From assembly GCA_964384025.1 (NCBI GenBank), contig CAYLJJ010000130.1, positions 1 through 13,842 on the forward strand: a stretch of DNA of 13,842 nucleotides, read 5' to 3'. The position numbers were made by a program, and so were the translations under genes. This document shows positions 1 through 6,900 of this stretch, one piece after another (the stretch's first letter is position 1; every line of letters starts with the position of its first letter). The notes under the pieces are model-generated. The model did no database searches, had not been told where the DNA came from, and saw nothing but the letters and a program-made list of their open reading frames with translations. Source of the DNA: CAYLJJ01 sp964384025. Lineage in GTDB: Bacteria; Myxococcota_A; Bradymonadia; UBA7976; UBA1532.

Positions 1-1
1 C

Positions 2-1582
2 CAGTTTCATAAAGACCTGCACCTGGAACCTGAGATCTACACTGGGGGTCTGGGGCTGAGCAAACAGGAGCAGGATAAGAAGAAAAAGGATAAGGATAAG
101 GGCGGTAAAGGAGAGCAGGAGGAGAAAGGCGGTAAGGGCAGCAAAGGAGACAATGAAGGAAAGAAAAGCAAAGGTGACAAGAGCGGAGCTGATGGAGATG
201 GAGGAGGGGGCTCCAGGCAAAACCGCCCCTCTCCCGTAGCTGTAGCTCTCTTTCACGAGGAGTTTAGCCCTCAGGGGGGGTTGCTCTACTTCCGCCAGCA
301 GGTGCTCTCCCACTTCGATGGTCACCATCTCGTCGCTGATGAGAGCAGAGCCTTTGATCGAGATGTCCTGACTCAGTTCCCCAGAAAGGAGCCGATCGAG
401 GCCCCACCCATCCAGGTCCCCGCTTTTCATCTGCGGGTACCCACCAGCATCTATCTACTGGTGGATCACCCCCAGCCTCTCTCACTGGGGCACTCTCTGC
501 GCTTAACGCCGCTGCCCAACCCAGATCCACGTCGCTTTGTAGCAACCTATGGGGTCAGTTCCCAGCTCCTCTCTATGCCCTATCATCGCCTTGTGGGTCG
601 CAGCTCTATTCCCAGCTCCTGGAGTGAGGAGCAGCGGAGCCACTACCTCAAGACTCCAGATGATCCCCGCTACCTGACCCTCTCAGAGGAGATCGTGCGT
701 GAGATCGACCCTCGCTATATGGGAGATGATCTGATGAAAGCCCTCTATATCAAGCGCTGGTTGGAGCGTGAGGGCTTCTACACCCGCAAGGAGAAGCATC
801 GAGATGAGCAGGACCCCACAGGAGACTTCCTCTTTGGCAACTTGCGGGGCTACTGCGTCCACTTCGCCCACGCCGCAGCTCAGCTCTTCCGTGCTCAGGG
901 GATCGCCAGTCGGGTGGCTCTGGGTTACGCTGAGAACCTACTGCAGCACAGCGGGGGCTCCTCTCTGCTGATCATGGCGGATCGCGCTCACGCCTGGCCA
1001 GAGATCCATATCGAGGGGGTTGGTTGGCTCACCTTTGATATCTATCCAGAGCGCTCTGACGAGCCTCCACGGAGGCAGATCCATGTCTCCTTAGAGAACT
1101 TGATGGGAGAGTTGGCCCGCGATGATCAGAGCGGCGGGCGGGCTGCTGATCCTGAATTTCGCTTGGAGATCCCTTGGGCGTTGCTGGCGCGTTGGGCGGG
1201 GCGCCTGCTGCTCTCTCTGCTGTTTTTGGCCTATCTGATCAAGCTCAGCCGCCTTTTCCAACCGCTCTTGGTGACCCAGGGTCGCAAGAATGGGCGGATC
1301 TTTGCTCGTGCCCTTGATCCCTTCTCCGATGTGGGCATACCCAGGCAAAGGGGAGAGTCAAGAGAGCGCTACGCTCAGCGCCTGGAGATTCTAAGCCCCA
1401 GCTTGATGAGCCTGACTCAGCAGCACCTCAGGATCGCTTGGGGCGCAGGACCCTGCCCAGACGGGCTCAGGAACCTCCGGGCTCTAGAGCGACAGGTGAG
1501 CAGAGAGCGCCGTGCCGCGCTGCCCGCTTGGCGCCTTCTCCTGGGCTGGTTAAACCCCTTGGGTTGGTATTTTACACGTTGA
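2..1582 (+). CDS. Transglutaminase-like membrane protein, TgpA/DUF4129 type (5' partial)
   Basis: The reading frame is open from the window edge, so the N-terminus is missing and no start is assigned; a TTG at 281 is in frame but lies inside the protein. About 20 residues are followed by a 50-residue charged linker (nt 62-211: 15 Lys, 15 Gly, 12 Asp/Glu). The transglutaminase-like core follows with the triad Cys (TGC 854, context RGYCVHFA), His (CAC 989, context HAWPEI) and Asp (GAT 1037, context LTFDIYPE). A membrane helix is encoded at about 1178-1245. The tail has a DUF4129-like pattern (IPRQRGESRERYAQRL, then LTQQHLRIAWG). Known TgpA-type proteins have several N-terminal helices, an extracytoplasmic core and a cytoplasmic DUF4129 tail, so the missing part is probably membrane-spanning. 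The substrate is unknown; such proteins may be amidases or proteases rather than cross-linkers. MoxR follows after 45 bp, the usual partner; a DUF58 gene may lie upstream of the window (inference). Confidence 0.88.
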   Translation, partial: QFHKDLHLEPEIYTGGLGLSKQEQDKKKKDKDKGGKGEQEEKGGKGSKGDNEGKKSKGDKSGADGDGGGGSRQNRPSPVAVALFHEEFSPQGGLLYFRQQVLSHFDGHHLVADESRAFDRDVLTQFPRKEPIEAPPIQVPAFHLRVPTSIYLLVDHPQPLSLGHSLRLTPLPNPDPRRFVATYGVSSQLLSMPYHRLVGRSSIPSSWSEEQRSHYLKTPDDPRYLTLSEEIVREIDPRYMGDDLMKALYIKRWLEREGFYTRKEKHRDEQDPTGDFLFGNLRGYCVHFAHAAAQLFRAQGIASRVALGYAENLLQHSGGSSLLIMADRAHAWPEIHIEGVGWLTFDIYPERSDEPPRRQIHVSLENLMGELARDDQSGGRAADPEFRLEIPWALLARWAGRLLLSLLFLAYLIKLSRLFQPLLVTQGRKNGRIFARALDPFSDVGIPRQRGESRERYAQRLEILSPSLMSLTQQHLRIAWGAGPCPDGLRNLRALERQVSRERRAALPAWRLLLGWLNPLGWYFTR

Positions 1583-1627
1583 ACAGAGAGGCGAAGCTCG
1601 CCCTCATAGAAGCCAGAAGGAGCCCTG

Positions 1628-2662
1628 ATGGAGATGGATAGCCAAGCCGCCGCGCCGCTCAAAGAGAGCCCTGAAGCCCCCAAGCCGATGGATCTAAGCG
1701 AGGCTGCTGAGGTCGCTGAGCGCATCCGCGCTCGCGTCCGCTATGATGTGATGGGCCGAGATGAGGTGATCGAGCTGACGCTGATCTCTCTCTTCGCGGG
1801 GGGGCATGTCCTCCTAGAAGATTATCCCGGCTCAGGTAAGACTACCCTGGCTAAGGCCCTAGGGCACTCCATCACCGATGAGCCCAGCCCAGATCAGCTG
1901 CCTGAGTTTCGGCGGATGCAATTCACCCCAGATCTGCTGCCCTCGGATATCACCGGGGTGATGATCTTCGACACCGACAGCAACCAGTTTCATTTTCGCC
2001 GGGGGCCGATCTTCGCCTATATCGTCCTGGTGGATGAGATCAACCGCACCACCCCCAAGGTGCAAGCTGCTCTGCTGGAGTCGATGGCGGAGCAGCAGGT
2101 GACCGTAGATAATGTCACCCACCCTCTGGACGAGCTCTTCTTTGTGATCGCCACTCAAAACCCTCTGGATTCGGTGGGCACCTATCCCTTGCCCCTGGCG
2201 CAGCTGGATCGATTCCTCTTTAAGATCAAGATGGAGCATGTGGAGCGGGCGGCGGAGCTGGAGGTGCTCTCCGCTTGGGGCAAGCCTCGTCCACGCCCCG
2301 ATTTTCTGCCCAAGGTGAGCCGAAGCGAGATCGTTGAGGCTCGCCAGCTTTTACGAACGCAGGTGCAGGTCTCCTCTGCTATCCATGAGTGCCTCGTCGA
2401 TCTGGCTCGCACTCTCCGCGAGGACAAACGCTGTCGCCAAGGGGTTTCAACCCGCTCTTTGGTACAGGCGATCCCTGCGCTTCAAACGCGGGCGATGTTA
2501 CGGAGACGGGACTATGTCAGCTCAGAGGATATTGAAGCCTTAATGGTCCCTCTCTTTCGCCACCGGCTCTCTTTGGTGGCAGGGATTGAGGATCCCAGGG
2601 CGCTGATCTTCGAGTGCCTGAGAGGGCCGATGGAGCGCCTCTGTCGGAGCAGCCTACGGTGA
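1628..2662 (+). CDS. MoxR-family AAA+ ATPase
   Basis: This 344-residue protein has the MoxR signatures in order: Walker A in EDYPGSGKTTLAKALG with Lys71, Walker B in VLVDEINR with Asp136 and Glu137, sensor 1 in ATQNP at about 175-179, and the family-typical stretch TYPLPLAQLDRFLFKI. The C-terminal part matches the AAA lid seen in the family (GVSTRSLVQAIPALQTRAML). MoxR ATPases are cytoplasmic chaperone-like machines that usually act with VWA, DUF58 or transglutaminase partners. Here the transglutaminase gene lies 45 bp upstream and probably supplies the client. AGGAG at 1618-1622 stands 5 nt before the ATG and fixes the start; a second ATG at 1634 is less well placed. The 45-bp gap has a small 5-bp hairpin (1590-1602) without a T tract. 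The TGA stop overlaps the GTG start of the next gene. The family is certain; the specific role is not. Confidence 0.95.
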   Translation: MEMDSQAAAPLKESPEAPKPMDLSEAAEVAERIRARVRYDVMGRDEVIELTLISLFAGGHVLLEDYPGSGKTTLAKALGHSITDEPSPDQLPEFRRMQFTPDLLPSDITGVMIFDTDSNQFHFRRGPIFAYIVLVDEINRTTPKVQAALLESMAEQQVTVDNVTHPLDELFFVIATQNPLDSVGTYPLPLAQLDRFLFKIKMEHVERAAELEVLSAWGKPRPRPDFLPKVSRSEIVEARQLLRTQVQVSSAIHECLVDLARTLREDKRCRQGVSTRSLVQAIPALQTRAMLRRRDYVSSEDIEALMVPLFRHRLSLVAGIEDPRALIFECLRGPMERLCRSSLR

Positions 2663-4518
2663 TTTTCCTGCTCTCTCTCTCCCTGCTCTCTCCAGGGCTC
2701 CGAGGTGATGCAGCTGAGCTTGAGGCTCTAGCCAGCTTGGACGCTGGGAAGCTGATCCGCGCTCGCGAGCAGGCTCAAAAGCTGCTCTCCAAAGAGGACT
2801 CCTTTATCGCTCATTTTGTGATGGCCAAGGTGCATCACCAGGGAGAGGGCAACAACGCACGAGCGCGCTTCCTCCTTGAACAACTCAAAGCGCGCCTGCT
2901 TAGAGAGCATCCGCTCCCGCTCCGAGATCCTGAGGTGCGACGCTGGTATAAGCGCATTCTCCTGGCTCAGGAGTGGGTCTTAGCGGATATGGACCTGCGG
3001 GAGGAGGAGCTGGAGATCATTGATGAGCATGACGAGCACTTCCAACCCAGCCGAGATCCCTATCGCATCTGGGCTCTGGTTAAGCTGAGGCGCTACAAGG
3101 AGGCCCGCCTCCTTGGAGAGCGTCTGATCCTCTCAGACAATCGGGCTGTTCGACTGAAGGCCTATAATGGTCTTCTGGCTCTAGAGGATGAAGCGCGCAA
3201 CCGCAAGGCGAGCTGGGAGTGGGCGCTTAAGGCGACAGAGGCGACGCGGCGCAAATCCTGTGTGGTCCTCAGCAATACCGCCCTGGCTGCTCGCCGAGCC
3301 TTCCGTCTAAAAGAGGCTCTCCGCTTTGATCAAGAGGCGCTCAAAGCTAAGGATCATGACTGCCCCACCTCCCCCTACTCTCAGATCACGACAGTGCAGC
3401 TCATCATGGGGCGCTTTCAACAGAGCCTCTCCGCCCTCAAGCTTCTCCAGGAGCAGCCCAGGGAGGGGCGGCTTCGCGTACAAAATGAGATGCAGATCAA
3501 AGGGCGTGCGGTAGAGCTGCTCTACGCCCTGGGGCAGTTTAAGGAGGCCCTCATCCGAGTTGAGGAGATCATCGACAACCCGGATCGACAGGGCACCACC
3601 AGCGTCTCTGCGGAGAACTTCGCTCTGGCCAACGCCCTGCTCCATCAGACGGTGATCAGCGGGGGCCTAGAGCGGATGCGAGAACGGGTCGCAGCACGAA
3701 AAATCTGGGAGCGCTTTGAGCTGATGGAGGAGTTAAAAGAGTCGCGGCTCTCTCGCTGGGAGAAGCGTCGAATGGCCCTGCGTTTGGCGGCCCAGCCTCG
3801 CCTTCTTCGAGATATGATCCGCCCCTACTTCACCGACGTGATGCCCTGGTATGCAGGAGAGATGATCCTCCTCTTTGGAGCAGGCTTGATGAGTGCAGCG
3901 ATCGAGGACGCACGAGCCCATGAGCCGGACTTCGCTCCGCTTCCGGGTGCTTATCTCGATGCCCTAGAAGCTGAGCTGGCTTGGCGACAAGGGGAGCATG
4001 AGGAAGCTCTGCAGCTCTCTAAGGCTGCGCTTCAGAACCTACCCAAGGATGATCGCCTTCTCCGCCTGAGAGTCCAGGGCTTTCGCAATGATATCAAAGC
4101 CGCAGGGCCTCGGGGCTGGCATGAGATCATGCACTCCTGGCCCAGCTTGGTTCGGATCTTGGGCTTAAGCATCCCCGCATGGGTAAAGCATGATGGCGAT
4201 GAGTTGGCCGCCCGTGTTGCCAGCCGTCTCCTCTCCTCACCTCGTCTTCACCCAGGAGAAGCAGAGGCTGCCTTTCAGATCTTCATCTCTCGTAAAGAGA
4301 AGCAACTCTCACTCTGTTTGAGCGCTCCCGATGGCTTTCAGTATCAGTGCGCCCAGAGCGAATCGGAAGAGATCCCTGCCATCTTAGAGACTTTCCACGA
4401 CAAGATCTTCTCACCCAAGCTGGAGCTGACCCAGAAGGAGATCAACAGCCTGGATGGTGCCCCTATACGTCTGGACGCAGATCACGCTGTCCGTGAGATT
4501 TTGGGAGAAGACCCTTGA
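2659..4518 (+). CDS. Exported helical-repeat (TPR-like) protein
   Basis: I place the start at GTG 2659. It overlaps the MoxR stop as GTGA, has GGAG at 2646-2649, and begins with a hydrophobic segment like a signal peptide (IFLLSLSLLSPG, then LRGDAAE). A GTG at 2614 is in frame but would put 15 hydrophilic residues before that segment. The 619-residue product is mostly amphipathic helix pairs. Several resemble TPR units, with patterns such as IWALVKLRRYKEARLLGERL, LLYALGQFKEALIRVEEII and ELAWRQGEHEEALQLSKAAL. No catalytic motif was recognised. A short Cys-bearing stretch near the C-terminus (LSLCLSAPDGFQYQCAQSE) could hold a disulfide. TPR-like solenoids usually act as protein-binding scaffolds; the protein is probably extracytoplasmic. 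It is sandwiched between moxR and the MORN-repeat gene with overlaps at both ends, so the three should be made together. The partner is unknown. Confidence 0.85.
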   Translation: MIFLLSLSLLSPGLRGDAAELEALASLDAGKLIRAREQAQKLLSKEDSFIAHFVMAKVHHQGEGNNARARFLLEQLKARLLREHPLPLRDPEVRRWYKRILLAQEWVLADMDLREEELEIIDEHDEHFQPSRDPYRIWALVKLRRYKEARLLGERLILSDNRAVRLKAYNGLLALEDEARNRKASWEWALKATEATRRKSCVVLSNTALAARRAFRLKEALRFDQEALKAKDHDCPTSPYSQITTVQLIMGRFQQSLSALKLLQEQPREGRLRVQNEMQIKGRAVELLYALGQFKEALIRVEEIIDNPDRQGTTSVSAENFALANALLHQTVISGGLERMRERVAARKIWERFELMEELKESRLSRWEKRRMALRLAAQPRLLRDMIRPYFTDVMPWYAGEMILLFGAGLMSAAIEDARAHEPDFAPLPGAYLDALEAELAWRQGEHEEALQLSKAALQNLPKDDRLLRLRVQGFRNDIKAAGPRGWHEIMHSWPSLVRILGLSIPAWVKHDGDELAARVASRLLSSPRLHPGEAEAAFQIFISRKEKQLSLCLSAPDGFQYQCAQSESEEIPAILETFHDKIFSPKLELTQKEINSLDGAPIRLDADHAVREILGEDP

Positions 4519-6611
4519 CCGCCCTCCTCCTTCTACTCTTGAGCCCAACACCCATCATCATCGATCCTGAGCCCCCTCTGCTGCCTGAGCAGGTGATTGA
4601 AGAGGCCCGAGACTGCCGCAACCAAAGGGGGCGTTGGCAGCGAGGGGAGCTGGAGGGTTGCCGCCTCAAGGGAAAGCGGGTGGGGCTCTGGAGGAAATGG
4701 GAAAAGGGCAAGCTCAACTCAGCTCAGCTCTTTGACGAACAGGGCAGAGGAGAGGGACCCTACTGGGAGCTACACCCCAATGGCCGAGTCAAGCTTCTCG
4801 GCAACTTCCATGAGGGCAGCAAAGTGGGCCTTTGGCAAGGATGGTGGCCGGGAGGTCAGCCCCGCTTTAACGAATTGGCTCCAGGCGGTTCATCTGACAG
4901 CCCTGCTCACTTCTGGCACCAGAACTGCCACCGTTTGGCAGTGGGGGCCTTTCGCAGGGGCAAGAAGCAGGGTCTTTGGAAATTTTGGAGTAACAAAGGC
5001 GCGCTCGTCGAGGAGGGTCACTATCAGGGGGGGCTCAAGGAGGGGATCTGGACCCAGCATCAGGGCATACCTATCCGTCGGGGTCCAATGAGAGGGGGCA
5101 AGGAGCATGGGACCTGGAGCGAATGGTTCAGCAACGGTCAACTTTGGCAGGAAGTGGAGTTTAAAGAAGGGCAACGACAGGGAGAAGCCCCACTCGCCTG
5201 CAAAGCCTTGGAAGGTCAGTGGGTCTTAGATCATCAGGAGCGGATTCAGGGCTGCGCGCTGATGCTGGGGCGTCGAGTCGGGCTCTGGAGGGGTTACTAT
5301 CCCAAGGGGAGCCTTCAGTGGAGTTCAGAGTATAAAGAAGGCGTTCAAGATGGCTTCCATCAAGAGTTTCACCCTGGGGGAGAGGTACTGGTTCAAGGAC
5401 AGTATCGCGGAGGAGTTCCTGAGGGTGTCCATCGTTATAGAGATCCAAAGGGGAAGCTTTATGGCGTCTCAAGTATTTTTCAGGGAGAGGGGAACTGGAA
5501 ATCCTGGTATGCGGACGGGAAACTAAAAGAGCAGGGGAAATATAGAGGGAAAAAACGCTCTGGAACATGGAATAGTTATTATAAGAGCGGAAACGTCAAA
5601 GATGAGATTTACTATGAAGAAGGAGTTCGTTATGGTCCTACCAGCTCTTGGTTTGAGGGAGGGGAGATCAAACATACAGGAAAATACGACAAAAATGTCC
5701 GTTTTGGAAAATGGATCGCCTATTATATGAATGGTCGTATTGCCTGGGAAGGCAATTATGACTTAATGGGTCGTATAGGTCCTTGGAAGATGTCTTGGTG
5801 GGAATCTTTCCCTAAGGCTCAAGGGAAGTTCAAAGAAGACAAACGAGGGGAAAGTTGGCAGGAATGGCATAAAAATGGCAAGTTGTCTGGAGAAGGCAGC
5901 TATAAAGAGGGTAAACGACATGGGATCTGGAAGGAGTGGTGGTACAGCGGGGAGCCTTGGCGCAGCGTAGAATATAAAGAGGGTCTTGCTCAAGATCCTG
6001 CAGAGATGAACTGTCGAAAGCGTCAGGGTGAGTGGGTACAGGACTACGAAGCACGGCGGGTGGGTTGTCGGATCTGCCGCCCAGGTCCTGAAGGAGCGGT
6101 GGAGCGGTTGGAGTTGGGAGTTTGGCGTTGGTGGCACCCCAATGGCCAGTTGGAGCGCAAAGGGAGGCTTAGGCAGGGGGTTCGAGAGGGGCCTTGGGAG
6201 CGCTTTTATGACAACGGCAAGCTGATGATGTCAGGGCGCTATCAAGAGGGGCTGCGTGAGGGGGAGTGGGAGGGACGCTCTAGAGAGGGCGCTCTGCGTT
6301 TTAAGGGAAACTATAAAAGGGGCAAAGAGGAGGGGCTTTGGCGCAGCTACCATCCTAACGAACAGCTCCGATCTCAGGGAGACTATCTAAACAATCAGCG
6401 GGAGGGAGAGTGGGTCTGGTGGTACCCCAACGGAAAGAAGCGAGAACAGGGGATCTATCAAAAGGGAAAAGCTCATGGAATCTGGCGCGCTTGGTATTCA
6501 GACGCTCAACAGCGCAGAGAGGGGGCCTATCTGGAGGGCGCCCGCAGCGGCCTCTGGCATTGGTGGCGATCAGATGGCAGCGACTGGCGAGAGGAACGCT
6601 TTAAACCCTGA
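4515..6611 (+). CDS. Exported MORN_2/YwqK-type repeat protein
   Basis: The TTG start at 4515 overlaps the upstream stop (TTGA) and has GGGAGAAG at 4503-4510. A short hydrophobic N-terminus (TALLLLLLSPTPIII) suggests export. The remaining residues form about two dozen repeats of roughly 22-24 residues with the pattern GxWxxWxxNGxxxxxGxYxxGxxx, matching MORN_2 repeats in proteins often auto-named YwqK-family antitoxin. That name comes from repeat similarity; nothing here shows antitoxin function. Three related cysteine modules interrupt the array: Cys34/Cys49, Cys229/Cys247 and Cys500/Cys518 (plus Cys521), each of form C-x4-GxW-x7-9-GC before a GxW repeat; Cys138 is isolated. Such cysteines would suit disulfides outside the cytoplasm. 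Residues about 336-455 are encoded by unusually AT-rich DNA. Tandem MORN-type hairpins form extended beta structures used for protein or lipid contact, so a surface scaffold or adhesin-like role is possible but unproven. Coupling to the helical-repeat gene suggests the two proteins work together. Confidence 0.88.
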   Translation: MTALLLLLLSPTPIIIDPEPPLLPEQVIEEARDCRNQRGRWQRGELEGCRLKGKRVGLWRKWEKGKLNSAQLFDEQGRGEGPYWELHPNGRVKLLGNFHEGSKVGLWQGWWPGGQPRFNELAPGGSSDSPAHFWHQNCHRLAVGAFRRGKKQGLWKFWSNKGALVEEGHYQGGLKEGIWTQHQGIPIRRGPMRGGKEHGTWSEWFSNGQLWQEVEFKEGQRQGEAPLACKALEGQWVLDHQERIQGCALMLGRRVGLWRGYYPKGSLQWSSEYKEGVQDGFHQEFHPGGEVLVQGQYRGGVPEGVHRYRDPKGKLYGVSSIFQGEGNWKSWYADGKLKEQGKYRGKKRSGTWNSYYKSGNVKDEIYYEEGVRYGPTSSWFEGGEIKHTGKYDKNVRFGKWIAYYMNGRIAWEGNYDLMGRIGPWKMSWWESFPKAQGKFKEDKRGESWQEWHKNGKLSGEGSYKEGKRHGIWKEWWYSGEPWRSVEYKEGLAQDPAEMNCRKRQGEWVQDYEARRVGCRICRPGPEGAVERLELGVWRWWHPNGQLERKGRLRQGVREGPWERFYDNGKLMMSGRYQEGLREGEWEGRSREGALRFKGNYKRGKEEGLWRSYHPNEQLRSQGDYLNNQREGEWVWWYPNGKKREQGIYQKGKAHGIWRAWYSDAQQRREGAYLEGARSGLWHWWRSDGSDWREERFKP
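5521..5880 (+). other. AT-rich block inside the MORN-repeat gene
   Basis: Hand counts over six 60-base lines give 22, 23, 27, 24, 28 and 26 G+C, about 42% in all, against 39 of 60 in the line 6241-6300 further down the same gene. The block covers residues about 336-455, is rich in Lys and Tyr, and uses AAA, AAT and TAT codons more than the flanks. The frame stays open and the repeats remain regular, so the block is functional coding sequence of different composition. A horizontally acquired or exchanged set of repeats is one explanation; selection for Tyr/Lys-rich faces is another. Confidence 0.7.
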
Positions 6612-6900
6612 TCCTTTGCCCGCTATTTCGAGGCGTTGTCCCGCGAGGATAGAGCAGGCCCAGGCTTGTTGTCGCTGGCGGAGCGTTGTTGGCTGGGCTC
6701 AGCTATCAGCCCGATCTCTTCAAAATCCCAAAGAGCAGGTGCTGAGATCTTATGGTAGACGACTAAAGCTTTAGCTCCTCTTCCCTATACCCTGATCTTG
6801 AGGGCTCAAGGACTGGACCCTGGAGCGCTTGATCTATATTGATCAGCGCCCAGGCACCGTTCATCTATTCAGCCTGGCCCTGCTGAAAAGAGATCTATGA
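6612..6900 (+). pseudogene. Probable decayed coding remnant between the MORN gene and nhaC
   Basis: No intact gene covers this stretch, yet protein-like segments occur in two + strand frames. In the frame of the MORN gene, just after its stop, comes FARYFEALSREDRAGPG, then LLSLAERCWLGSA; further on LAPLPYTLILRAQGLDPGAL. In the next frame come NPKEQVLRSYGRRLK and, at the end, LIYIDQRPGTVHLFSLAL then LKRDL and a TGA. That TGA overlaps the nhaC start as ATGA, the geometry of a former upstream gene coupled to nhaC. Joining the pieces would need about three frame changes. I do not recognise the family. The alternatives are chance, given the high GC and low stop density, or sequencing error. Both are possible, but the flanking genes are intact. 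Confidence 0.35.
6830..6845. promoter_or_regulatory. Small inverted repeat upstream of nhaC
   Basis: TGATC (6830-6834) and GATCA (6841-6845) form a perfect 5-bp dyad around an AT-rich centre (TATATT), about 52 bp before the nhaC start. It could be an operator half-site pair, but GATC is frequent in this window, so chance is a real possibility. Confidence 0.15.

Noticed and set aside
2614..2658. Upstream GTG start for the helical-repeat protein
   Set aside because: It would place a hydrophilic extension before the signal-peptide-like segment. GTG 2659 overlaps the moxR stop and gives a normal leader.
5763..6137. Minus-strand open frame opposite the MORN repeats
   Set aside because: It is antisense to a regular repeat array, is Pro/Leu/Phe-rich, has no domain pattern, and is explained by the repeated codons of the sense strand.
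4515..6611. YwqK-type toxin-antitoxin antitoxin
   Set aside because: That label rests on MORN_2 repeat similarity. There is no toxin gene nearby and the protein carries an export signal, so an antitoxin role is not supported.
6475..6774. Open + strand frame of 99 codons running across the end of the MORN-repeat gene
   Set aside because: Its first half is out of frame with the strongly supported repeat gene. Only the last part (NPKEQVLRSYGRRLK) looks protein-like, and that is included in the decayed remnant.
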